A stretch of 64,000 nucleotides of DNA from a virus, in the IMG/VR virus record IMGVR_UViG_3300024359_000009, positions 1-64,000 of that record. One strand, written 5' to 3'. Both the position numbers and the translations under genes were made by a program. The first letter of the stretch is position 1, and each line of letters starts with the position of its first letter. The notes below the pieces were generated by a model, which saw nothing but the letters and a program-made list of their open reading frames with translations, was not told the origin of the DNA and made no database searches. Below, one piece after another: positions 54,901 through 61,780 of this stretch.

Positions 54901-55035
54901 TACATTAGCAGCATCTAAAATCATCTGACCTGTAATATAGTAGTTTTCCGTGCCTCTTCTTACACCAAACCAATCTGATACCTGTAACGAACCTCCACTT
55001 GGTAATTCTGATATTTTTTTATTTTCTGCAGCCAT
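51994..55035 (-). CDS. Large tail fibre protein with repeats and C-terminal beta-helix
   Basis: A 1,013-residue fibre. The N-terminal 60 residues (KKISELPSGGSLQVSDWFGVRRG) match the attachment region of many phage fibres. A body of repeats follows: LPL[FAS]GGTM[ST]G blocks at three places (with related GNLDMGSNKI, INLNGNKI and INMGTNLI), YYYTNARF/YYFTTSRF/YYTNARA blocks, and a doublet ADYNANFTARSLVDKGYIDG and ADYSANYTNRSLVDKEYVDG. From about residue 640 the sequence is a Gly/Ser/Thr/Asn-rich right-handed beta-helix (many NCYV, NCVGIST and GIYVATG turns), typical of carbohydrate-active or receptor-binding tips. It probably trimerises. Confidence 0.82.
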   Translation of the reverse strand: MAAENKKISELPSGGSLQVSDWFGVRRGTENYYITGQMILDAANVDLTSINNSIGNLESSRLKLDASNGPMTGNLDMGSNKITSSSTPTNDEDLANKEYVDKFLPLFGGTMSGFATLHADPINALHAATKQYVDAQIGLIGAIPLDTNDLDEGSDGTATGAGTELDGNKYYYTNARFDARLTSKSTDDLSEGALNYYFTTSRFNANFAAKDTDNLIEGIGNLYYTNARARLALSGDATINYDNITGIIGVNLAAIPTPAYGISGRIPYMNGSNDGFLYGGGLSFDGTNLALDNFLAFNPGSDIDIDLIRVGVTGTPKISWDESEHSFVVDGGSSSSRGFQYAADYNANFTARSLVDKGYIDGRLADYLPLAGGTMSGDINLNGNKIVDFYDPSFPQKMYFASGGSFFLEDVTNSTSFHFRSSTGTIQSLSTTADVTLDLIGLPTANRTWSFPDASGVVALESWTTAAIATLQGTIYSNFLPLSGGTMTGAINMGTNLIHGTTTNDFLLFSSGYSKFERIDGGNIGNVILIGGGATLTGVNAAYTKGSTVEALPSKLLFTYKDDVSGSSNKMQMYDAAWTIDDSINSQGLVYVADYSANYTNRSLVDKEYVDGLIGGGGSGGVLGISDSSGTYTYYSTFALALASASAGDTIEMFADIEETTSTTVTLIPDITVNGNGHIYKLSVDADTHAFTFNSSGTVFLNNITIIRTGRSVNANGYCLQHNNSGATVKGNGCQLINTYGSGTTGLGSLYGLNITAVLRGVYNPFGAINVYDTNIQCTGASNGNGIYVATGEIVNCYAKIVNGDAIYNGTGRIYNSVGITTNGTGIVCNGEVYESTGKSTSSIGINAQRPTNCVGISTSSAGISCANGKNCVGISTSGIGGQGDFHNSTLISSSNYAFSGTGTKALYNCYVESSSNITTFRPNLYNSTVVCKWNNAGGHCTTSNVLLELEIVNSSFKVANASAYCIDGYGGAGGSTWKYANNSFEGSTTPVNTANISQGIVNTSDSQGNILI

Positions 55036-55046
55036 AAACTTTCTTT

Positions 55047-55586
55047 TTATTCGTAGAAATTGTAATTATTCATTGAGTTCATATATTCTTTCCAAGCTTT
55101 AGAATCACTTGCTAATAAACAAGTAGTATTCTCTAATTGAATACAAGAATCTTCTATCGGTTCTTCTAATAAGAACAACCCTCCAGATTCTAAAGCTAAA
55201 CAACAAGGTCCTGATGATGGTAATGGTGGAATACCTGCTGGTATTTGTAAATCTCCATTAGCATCTGCAACAACTGATTCTTTAGGTCTGAAACATATAT
55301 TCTTACAATATTTTTGAAACCATGCAAATATTTCATCTAACTGTTTTTCTGTAATACAGTTAATATTTCCCACTTGATCTCCTGCGTAAGAAATAGTAGA
55401 TAAATTTTCATATTCACAAATTACATCTAAGAAAGCATTTGCTAACTTAAATTCTCTCATTTCTTTCTCTTCTACTTTATCTCCTTTCTGTGTATCACAA
55501 CAGATAGAAGCACCTTTATCTGCTATACATTCAGAGATTAACCATCTTCTATGCTGTAAATCAGCTTTTGTGTAGTATAAAGGCAT
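55047..55586 (-). CDS. Hypothetical Cys-rich tail-module protein
   Basis: A 179-residue protein with about eleven Cys (including ICCDT and PCCLAL), conserved-looking spacing, and a helical middle (KQLDEIFAWFQKYCKNICF). No family recognised. It lies between the collagen-like fibre gene and the 1,013-residue fibre gene, so it is likely a baseplate or fibre accessory. Cys content resembles the neighbour at 56623, suggesting a shared metal or disulfide chemistry in this cluster. Confidence 0.55.
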   Translation of the reverse strand: MPLYYTKADLQHRRWLISECIADKGASICCDTQKGDKVEEKEMREFKLANAFLDVICEYENLSTISYAGDQVGNINCITEKQLDEIFAWFQKYCKNICFRPKESVVADANGDLQIPAGIPPLPSSGPCCLALESGGLFLLEEPIEDSCIQLENTTCLLASDSKAWKEYMNSMNNYNFYE

Positions 55587-55591
55587 ATCTT

Positions 55592-56611
55592 TTATATTTT
55601 AATTACTGGTATCATTGCATAATACGGAGGTAAAGCATTTGCTTCAGCATTCGTATTGGTAGCCTCTGTAGTGTCAAATGCAGACTCTGTTGATATATTG
55701 TCATCAGTAGTACCTGTTACGCCATTAGTACTCGCTGTACCATACTCGGGTTGAACTATCGTGTGTGTATGAGCACCTCCTTGTATCCACCCACTATTAT
55801 ACAAACTTGGTGTTTGATTTGTTAATCTAATACCTTCCGCACCTCCTGTACCACCGTCTTGATCTCCTAAGAAGCTATGTCCATGCGCACCACCACTTAC
55901 GCTTACATCTGTTGTTCTTGGGTGAGTATGTGCATCTACAACAATTCCACTTGTTCCGTGTGTATGTGTAGGTAAATTATTTTCTAATAGAGTAATATTA
56001 TCATGTGTGTGGTTTTTAGTACCACCTTGTGCATCCTTAGCGAAGTCTGCGTCTGATAAACTATAACCAGCTAAAAACTTTCCTCTTAAATCAGGGATAG
56101 AAATTGGACCAGTACCATCTGATTTATTTTTAATCACTCCATCACAGATAGCCCAACCTAATAAGTTAGCACCTCCAGAACCTGATAAATCTTTTCCGTA
56201 TCCACTTGCATCAAAATTTGCAGTACTTAAATAAAAATGTTCTACTTTTCCAAGTGGATTCATTTTGTTCAACCATAAAGCCAATTCTGTACCTACAAAA
56301 TCATTGTAAGTGTTATATGTAACATCTAAAGATGTTAAAACATCTCCTGCTATTCCAGAAGAAGGATTACCATCTGCTCCATCTGCTCCACGTAGATCGT
56401 CTGTAGCATAAGTAGTACCATCCGTAAATGTAAATGTAACAACACCAGTTAAAGGGTCATAAATAGATGAAACTATTCCTCTTCCATCGTTTCCAGGATT
56501 ACCTTGAGGTCCTGTTGGTCCTGTTGGTCCTAAAGGTCCTGTCGGTCCTACTGGTATTCTTATATTTGCTGGGTCACAACTGCACCCATTATTTCCGCAA
56601 CTTCCACACAT
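55592..56611 (-). CDS. Tail fibre with collagen-like repeat and HxH-rich collar domain
   Basis: A 339-residue fibre. Residues 1-12 are Cys/Gly-rich. Residues 22-45 are eight Gly-x-y triplets (GPT GPL GPT GPT GPQ GNP GND GRG), a short collagen-like stem that trimerises. A tail-collar domain follows: WAICDG...IPDLRGKFLAGYS, then a C-terminal region with repeated HxH (NHTHD, PTHTHG, AHTHP, AHGHS, AHTHT) as in T4-like fibres, where these bind iron between the three chains. The end (NALPPYYAMIPVIKI) is a typical collar finish. It should form part of the receptor-binding apparatus. Confidence 0.85.
   Translation of the reverse strand: MCGSCGNNGCSCDPANIRIPVGPTGPLGPTGPTGPQGNPGNDGRGIVSSIYDPLTGVVTFTFTDGTTYATDDLRGADGADGNPSSGIAGDVLTSLDVTYNTYNDFVGTELALWLNKMNPLGKVEHFYLSTANFDASGYGKDLSGSGGANLLGWAICDGVIKNKSDGTGPISIPDLRGKFLAGYSLSDADFAKDAQGGTKNHTHDNITLLENNLPTHTHGTSGIVVDAHTHPRTTDVSVSGGAHGHSFLGDQDGGTGGAEGIRLTNQTPSLYNSGWIQGGAHTHTIVQPEYGTASTNGVTGTTDDNISTESAFDTTEATNTNAEANALPPYYAMIPVIKI
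56477..56548 (-). repeat. Collagen-like Gly-x-y coding repeat
   Basis: Eight consecutive Gly-x-y codon triplets in the fibre gene (residues 22-45), rich in GPT. The nucleotide sequence repeats the ggtcctgttg-type unit. It marks a trimeric stem in the protein. Confidence 0.8.
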
Positions 56612-56622
56612 AGTTTATATTT

Positions 56623-57258
56623 TTATGAACATCCACAACCACAGTCACTACTGTTTATGCAAGCTAATTGTTCTTTTACTTTATCAATTTTTCCCATTGC
56701 TGCGTTATACAACATAGATTTATACATAGCATACGTTGCTAATGCATCATCTGTAGAACCTCCGTTACAACAATCTTCACACGTTACTTTCGCTAAAGCG
56801 TTATGTACTCTACATTTGGCATTATGAGCCAAAACTATGTATTTTGTAGCTATTGGTAAAAATCCAGTTTGATTTGCGTCTTCTACTAAATAACGTATTG
56901 TATAAACACCATCAGGTAAAACAGTATCGGCAGTATATCCTATATCTTCTGGGTTTATTTCAAATGTATTTGCTGTTCCTGGATTTATAAAAGTAACAGG
57001 CACATCTAAACCATAAGTATACGAAGTGTCTTCTGGTCTCATAACCTCAATTAAAATACCAGTTGATGTCAATACAGAGCCTACATCCGTTCTTTCTGGA
57101 TTAGGAGTTCCAAATCCACTCGGATTTGTTGAAACATTATAATCACCAGTAGTTTCTTTTAATGCAAGAATCTTTCCACTGTGTGATTGTGCTGCCTCTA
57201 ATTTTAAAAGTAAGTTGCTTGTTACGCTAACTCCTGTGTATGGACTTGTATATGGCAT
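56623..57258 (-). CDS. Tail-module structural protein with Cys-rich C-terminus
   Basis: A 211-residue protein. Residues 1-150 are beta-rich (immunoglobulin-like pattern: PVTFINPGTANTFEIN, VYTIRYLVEDANQTGF). The C-terminal 60 residues have NAKCRVHNALAKVTCEDCCNG, a helix, and CINSSDCGCGCS. That Cys-rich ending recurs in Bacteroidota phage fibre clusters. It is the first gene after the terminator at 57354, with a candidate promoter box at 57301. The Cys cluster may bind metal or cross-link trimers. Exact role unknown. Confidence 0.6.
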   Translation of the reverse strand: MPYTSPYTGVSVTSNLLLKLEAAQSHSGKILALKETTGDYNVSTNPSGFGTPNPERTDVGSVLTSTGILIEVMRPEDTSYTYGLDVPVTFINPGTANTFEINPEDIGYTADTVLPDGVYTIRYLVEDANQTGFLPIATKYIVLAHNAKCRVHNALAKVTCEDCCNGGSTDDALATYAMYKSMLYNAAMGKIDKVKEQLACINSSDCGCGCS

Positions 57259-57300
57259 CGTGTTTAATTATTGTATTTGTGAAAACCAAATTTTAATCCT

Positions 57301-57308
57301 CAAAAATA
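57301..57308 (-). promoter_or_regulatory. Candidate promoter -7 element for fibre operon
   Basis: On the - strand TATTTTTG, matching TAnnTTTG, located between a strong terminator and the fibre cluster, 42 bases before the ATG at 57258. A promoter is required about here. No -33 TTTG at standard distance. Confidence 0.4.
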
Positions 57309-57353
57309 AAGAATTTATTTGATTTTTTTGTATTATGTTAGATATTAATTATT

Positions 57354-57383
57354 AAAAAAGGGTTAAGAAATACATCTTAACCC
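57354..57383 (-). terminator. Strong intrinsic terminator (leftward)
   Basis: Perfect arms GGGTTAAGA (57375-57383 read on the - strand) and TCTTAACCC (57360-57368), 6-base loop, then TTTTTT on the - strand. It sits 28 bases after the stop of the 342-residue structural gene and isolates the head genes from the fibre genes. Confidence 0.85.
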
Positions 57384-57411
57384 TCTCTGTATAAAAATAG
57401 AAATTTAATTC

Positions 57412-58440
57412 TTACAATGTAATCGCTGGGAAAGCTTTAGGCGTAGAAGCCATGTAAGCATTTAAACGTGCTTCAAGGTACTCTGCTGGAGAGTTAGCTG
57501 TAGCACTTTCTTCTACTGCGATCAATAACGTAGATGGAGATGCAATTGCTCTATCTAAAGATGCACTTTCGTGAACATCATCAAATTCAATTACATAAAC
57601 ATTGTACGAAGCACCTGCTTTAGCAGCTGTGTAAGGAACTGGAATTGGGAAACCAGTACGGTTTAAAGCACCATCGTATCCTACTGCATCATTTTCCAAT
57701 GTAGCAATTAGTTCGTAAGTACCTGCACCTTGACTTGGTCCGTTTGAAGCAGCACCAGTAGTTGTTCCGTTAGGATTAGCTACATTGTAAAGGTATCCAA
57801 ACTCATCAACTTGAGAAGCTAATGTATCGAATCCTTCATCTAAAGAAACTTCAAAAGAAACTTGCTCATATCCGTCTAATGGATTGAAAGTAACTTTTTT
57901 ACCAGTTAAGCTAATCCCAGCATCACCTGCCATAGCAGCAGCTGTTAATAATGTAGCACATACTTGGTCTGCATTAATTAAAGCTACGAAATCAGTCTCA
58001 AGAGTTGCTCCAGTTGGAGTAGCAGTATAAGTTTTAGAAAAACTTCTTCTGTATTGTCTCTCAGAGAAAAGCCCTTTATCGTGAGTGAAATTGATGTGCA
58101 TTGAAAATAACAATGCAGAAGCTAAAGGAGTAATGTCTCCTGAAGTACCGTTTTCACCGATATAAGTTACTTGCTCAACAGCAGCAGCTGGAGCGATACC
58201 TTGGTACTTACGTACATTAGCACCCTGAAGTGGTTGACCAAATTTAGGGCTTCCTAAAACATTAGTTCCCATTACTGGTGTGATTACATCTGAATCAGAG
58301 ATAGTCTCAGCAGCACCTAACGCAGTTCCATCTCTTTTTAATAAAAGAAATTCACCTTCTGCTAAGTTAGCTGGAGTAGTACCTGTCTGTGCAGCTACTC
58401 TGTTACTTACTAAAACTTTAAGTGTTCTATCGTGTGACAT
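57412..58440 (-). CDS. Virion structural protein (abundant type)
   Basis: A 342-residue protein rich in Ala, Thr and Gly with few Cys, in keeping with an abundant capsid or tail-tube component. Strand-rich with segments HINFTHDKGLFSERQYRR and YNVYVIEFDDVHESASL. It shares an identical 16-bp leader at the same spacing with the major capsid protein gene and is followed by the strongest terminator of the late block, both consistent with high expression. Its family is unknown to me; a head decoration or tail-tube role is inference. Confidence 0.65.
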   Translation of the reverse strand: MSHDRTLKVLVSNRVAAQTGTTPANLAEGEFLLLKRDGTALGAAETISDSDVITPVMGTNVLGSPKFGQPLQGANVRKYQGIAPAAAVEQVTYIGENGTSGDITPLASALLFSMHINFTHDKGLFSERQYRRSFSKTYTATPTGATLETDFVALINADQVCATLLTAAAMAGDAGISLTGKKVTFNPLDGYEQVSFEVSLDEGFDTLASQVDEFGYLYNVANPNGTTTGAASNGPSQGAGTYELIATLENDAVGYDGALNRTGFPIPVPYTAAKAGASYNVYVIEFDDVHESASLDRAIASPSTLLIAVEESATANSPAEYLEARLNAYMASTPKAFPAITL

Positions 58441-58449
58441 TTTTTAAAA

Positions 58450-58465
58450 TTTTTACGATTAATAA
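58450..58465 (-). promoter_or_regulatory. 16-bp leader element shared with capsid gene
   Basis: TTTTTACGATTAATAA on the + strand (TTATTAATCGTAAAAA in the direction of the gene), nine bases before the ATG at 58440. The same 16 bases occur nine bases before the capsid ATG at 61760-61775. It may be a late promoter or a translation enhancer. Confidence 0.5.
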
Positions 58466-59299
58466 TTATTCCTGTTTGTTCAACTCATTAAGTTGAGTTT
58501 GATACCTCTGACTTTCAATATTTTCAAGAGTCATTGAAACTGCCATTTCTACGATTTCTTGATGAGTTTGTTCTGCAAGCTCACAATTAGTCGAAGTTGA
58601 TAACTTAATATCTACTGGCTTTTTAATGTATCTAAAAAAATATGTTTCCAGTTCAAAAGAACCATCTGTGAGTAGTTCAACTTTATCATCTAACATAAGT
58701 CTCAGGACCTGGTTCTTCCAAGGCTTGTTAAATGGATCTGTCACCACTCTGTTATAATCGTCATGTTGTAGAGGCCTGACTCCAGTCCTTTTTAACTCTA
58801 CCTCACGAAAAACTCCTGTTCCTGTGTAAGTAAGAATACCTACATTAGTTACAAAAACTTTTCCTTTAGTATAGTCAATAGAGTTGAAGGTAATTGTTCC
58901 ACTCGTGACGATATAAGCTGTCTGGTCCTTTAAACTACCTGAAGCGGGGGTAATCGGATTACATCCAGGGGCCTTTAAGCTTACTTCTTCATTTATCATA
59001 AACCAATAATCTGCAGGTAACGAGACAAAAAACCCATTAGGTTTATTGTCTGTTACTTGTGAAGTTGGTACTGTTAATTCTGCGTTTTTAATTATTTCTC
59101 TTAAATCATCTGTACGCTTTTGCGTTGATTCAAAAGTAGCACGCTTAGGATTAGTAACGCCATATCGTTGTTTTACAAATCTTGATTGTGAAAGATTTAA
59201 AAACAAATCAATTTCCTCTGGCTCAATGTCAGGGTAATTATTTGTATCTGCTTTATCTAAAAGCAATTTATACGTGATATGCATTTCTGTTACTGTCAT
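58466..59299 (-). CDS. Head-tail connector/structural protein
   Basis: A 277-residue protein. IEPEEIDLFLNLSQSRFVKQRYG near residue 25 and the C-terminal CELAEQTHQEIVEMAVSMTLENIESQRYQT are typical of a conserved structural protein of Bacteroidota podophages placed after the capsid genes. A middle SGTITFNSIDYTKGKVF domain is beta-rich. It likely forms a ring at the portal vertex. Its start overlaps the stop of the preceding gene by one base, indicating tight coupling. Confidence 0.65.
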   Translation of the reverse strand: MTVTEMHITYKLLLDKADTNNYPDIEPEEIDLFLNLSQSRFVKQRYGVTNPKRATFESTQKRTDDLREIIKNAELTVPTSQVTDNKPNGFFVSLPADYWFMINEEVSLKAPGCNPITPASGSLKDQTAYIVTSGTITFNSIDYTKGKVFVTNVGILTYTGTGVFREVELKRTGVRPLQHDDYNRVVTDPFNKPWKNQVLRLMLDDKVELLTDGSFELETYFFRYIKKPVDIKLSTSTNCELAEQTHQEIVEMAVSMTLENIESQRYQTQLNELNKQE

Positions 59300-60222
59300 T
59301 ATGCGTAAGCTTCTAATTTATTCTTCAAAGATATTAACAAATTTTGATTTCTTGGGTCTTCTAAGTGAAGAACTGTTGATTCAATATCATGTCCAATTGG
59401 TTCGTCTCCTACAAGGTAGTGAGAACCGTTCTTTCTAATCGCATTAATAGCAAGTAAATCTTCAATTAAAACTCTTGTTTTAAATCCTGAAAGATTTACA
59501 ATAGCATTGAAAGCTTGAGGATCTTCTTGTATAAGTTTATCAACAGCATTTTCAATCATAGTGTGAGACATATTCTGAGCTTTATCTCCTCTAAGTTTAA
59601 GAACATCTTTCATCTCTGCTACAGACATTTTACTAAACTTACCGAAAGCAGCTCGTCTTTCACGTACTTCTTGATTATCTTTCTTAGCATCTTCTTCGGC
59701 ATCATACACTACGTATTCAGCATTCGGCCAATCTTCCATCTCATTAATTGAGTTAGCTACACGCTTACTCTGCATGCAGATGTGGAAATCAAGAACATCT
59801 TTTGGATTCATTAAATCCAACTCTAATTCTTTATCATAAATATGAATAGCATATTCTACCCAGTATTTACTATAAGGTGATAACATGTCTTTTTCTAAAA
59901 ACAAATCAGCTTCTAATTGAGCTTGAGCTGCTTTAGATAATCCAGTGTGGAACCCACCTCTACCTTGAGAAGCTGTTATAGTATCCTTACATTTTGGAAA
60001 TCTTGTAAATCCAGACCATGTTTCTTTTCTTTTTGCTTTAATTACTACCTTTCTGTTTTGGTAGATATTTGATGCGTTTACATCTATTTCTACTGGTTTA
60101 GCAGAAGTAGGCATCTCTTTAACTGCTGCAACTGCTTTTGCCACTGCTGAAGGAGTTTTAGCTTTTGTTTTTTTAGGGATTATATCCATTCCCTCTTGAT
60201 TTTCTGTGTTATCCTCTAACAT
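59299..60222 (-). CDS. Capsid-module protein
   Basis: A 307-residue protein. The N-terminal 70 residues are Lys/Ala-rich and probably disordered. NPKDVLDFHICMQSKRVANSINEM and the later VNLSGFKTRVLIEDLLAINAIRKNGSHY are typical of a conserved crAss-like head-region protein of unknown function. Gene order (directly after the major capsid protein and its terminator-like hairpin) indicates a virion or head-assembly role. Confidence 0.6.
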   Translation of the reverse strand: MLEDNTENQEGMDIIPKKTKAKTPSAVAKAVAAVKEMPTSAKPVEIDVNASNIYQNRKVVIKAKRKETWSGFTRFPKCKDTITASQGRGGFHTGLSKAAQAQLEADLFLEKDMLSPYSKYWVEYAIHIYDKELELDLMNPKDVLDFHICMQSKRVANSINEMEDWPNAEYVVYDAEEDAKKDNQEVRERRAAFGKFSKMSVAEMKDVLKLRGDKAQNMSHTMIENAVDKLIQEDPQAFNAIVNLSGFKTRVLIEDLLAINAIRKNGSHYLVGDEPIGHDIESTVLHLEDPRNQNLLISLKNKLEAYA

Positions 60223-60266
60223 TTCTTTTTCCTTTTATCTCTATGAATATTAATTTCTCTCTCTTT

Positions 60267-60305
60267 TAAATAAGGCTGGACTATCTCAGCCCAGCCCTTA
60301 TTTTA
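60267..60305 (-). terminator. Hairpin after capsid gene (terminator or attenuator)
   Basis: Arms AAATAAGGCTGG (60268-60279) and CCAGCCCTTATTTT (60291-60304) pair with one bulged base and an 11-base loop; leftward it runs into TTTAAAA. It lies 9 bases after the capsid stop and would favour capsid mRNA over downstream genes. Confidence 0.6.
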
Positions 60306-60313
60306 TTTTCTGC

Positions 60314-61750
60314 TTACTTAGTAGCTGTACAGATTAATTCACCACACGCAAATGGGTTTTTAACCATAATACCACACTCAGACAACATGTGTACTGAGTA
60401 ACCATCTAAGTTAGATGATCTCATTGTTCCAACAGATTTTGCAGGATTTCCGTAAGGATCGATTGATCCAGCTTCATGCCACATAATCATGTCTGAATCT
60501 TTTTTGTACACCTTTTGGATGTTAGATTCTCCACCTTGAGTACCGAAGTCTAAGATAGTAAATCTGTATGATTCAATTGGTCTACCAGTTTTCCAGTGTA
60601 CCTGTCTGTTACGAACAGTGTTATCGTACAATGGTAAATGTTTCAATGTGATCTTAGTACCATTCAATCCTTCATAAGTTTTGAATTGTCCACCTAATTT
60701 CAAATCTTGACCTTTACCAGTAACGAATACTGAATCAACAAGACGGTATTGGTTTACTGAATCTCTCAACGCTTTGTCGAACTCAGCAAATCCGTATTCA
60801 CCTGTAAATGCTACAAAGTGTCTGTCAGACTCTGGAGTAACATTGTAAGATAAATCGATTAAGAAATCACGGATGATGTTCTCAGTCAATTCAGAGTAGT
60901 AACGTTTATTCGCTGGAGCAATTTGCTCACGAATACCAGCTCCTTCAAATACTGGTAAACCATTGTTACCTAACATATCTGTAGTTCCTGTTGGAGTTGA
61001 AGAGTACTCAGAGTACCATAAAGAAGCTTCAACCTCTCTGTACCATTGAGCCATAGCTTCCCACTCAGCGAACTTAGTCCATAATTGAGTAGATTTTTTT
61101 GGATCTTCTGGATTTGCTAATGAGATAACTAAAACGTCAGTCGCTGCAGAACGTGTAACTGTGTAAGACTTTCTCAAAGTCGTTAAATGATTTCTCATTT
61201 TGAACGGAGTAGAGAAAGTAGTATTTCCACCAGTTGAAAATTCAGGTACAGTTGTGTACTCTTTTGAAAGTTGTTTACCAACTTGTAATAACGCAGGATC
61301 TACAAATTTTGTAGCATCGTTACCAGTCAATTTAAGAGTATAAACCCATCCTTGACCATTATGAAATGGATCTTCCATTACACGAGCACGGTATTCTCTG
61401 TTGTCGAATACTAAAACATCTTGATTAGCGAACCATTTTTCTTCCAAAAGAACCTGGAAAGATTGCTTATTAAGACCAGCATTAGCACCAGCTAAAACAC
61501 CAACGATTTTAATCGCTTTTTCGTCATCTCCTTGTAAAAACCAGTCATACTCACGGTTTCCTAATTCTTTTGATCTTCCCATTCCAGAAGTCAAATATTG
61601 TAAAGGGTTTTGCCCTTGCATACCAAAGATTCTGTGTACGATTGTACTAATAACCTCTGGTTCTGTTAAAAACGCTCTTGAAAGGTGGTTTTGTTTTGTA
61701 AAACCAGAGTTCCATTTCGTTTTATAAAGTTGTAATCCGTTTACTGACAT
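60314..61750 (-). CDS. Major capsid protein (crAss-like)
   Basis: A 478-residue HK97-fold capsid protein of the crAss-like type. The N-terminus (QNHLSRAFLTEPEVISTIVHRIFG, NPLQYLTSG, then NREYDWFLQGDDEKAI) closely matches the conserved start of crAss-like major capsid proteins. The body shows the long HK97 pattern with strands (VDSVFVTGKGQDLKLGGQFKTYEG) and a C-terminus ending in HMLSECGIMVKNPFACGEL. It forms the icosahedral shell. A 16-bp leader element precedes the gene and a hairpin follows it. The scaffold-like gene is just upstream and the portal beyond that, the normal order for this group. Confidence 0.92.
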   Translation of the reverse strand: MSVNGLQLYKTKWNSGFTKQNHLSRAFLTEPEVISTIVHRIFGMQGQNPLQYLTSGMGRSKELGNREYDWFLQGDDEKAIKIVGVLAGANAGLNKQSFQVLLEEKWFANQDVLVFDNREYRARVMEDPFHNGQGWVYTLKLTGNDATKFVDPALLQVGKQLSKEYTTVPEFSTGGNTTFSTPFKMRNHLTTLRKSYTVTRSAATDVLVISLANPEDPKKSTQLWTKFAEWEAMAQWYREVEASLWYSEYSSTPTGTTDMLGNNGLPVFEGAGIREQIAPANKRYYSELTENIIRDFLIDLSYNVTPESDRHFVAFTGEYGFAEFDKALRDSVNQYRLVDSVFVTGKGQDLKLGGQFKTYEGLNGTKITLKHLPLYDNTVRNRQVHWKTGRPIESYRFTILDFGTQGGESNIQKVYKKDSDMIMWHEAGSIDPYGNPAKSVGTMRSSNLDGYSVHMLSECGIMVKNPFACGELICTATK

Positions 61751-61759
61751 TACTTTAAT

Positions 61760-61775
61760 TTTTTACGATTAATAA
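61760..61775 (-). promoter_or_regulatory. 16-bp leader element of capsid gene
   Basis: Identical to 58450-58465 in sequence and in distance (nine bases) to the start codon at 61750. The match spans exactly 16 bases and breaks on both sides. Confidence 0.5.
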
Positions 61776-61780
61776 ATAAT

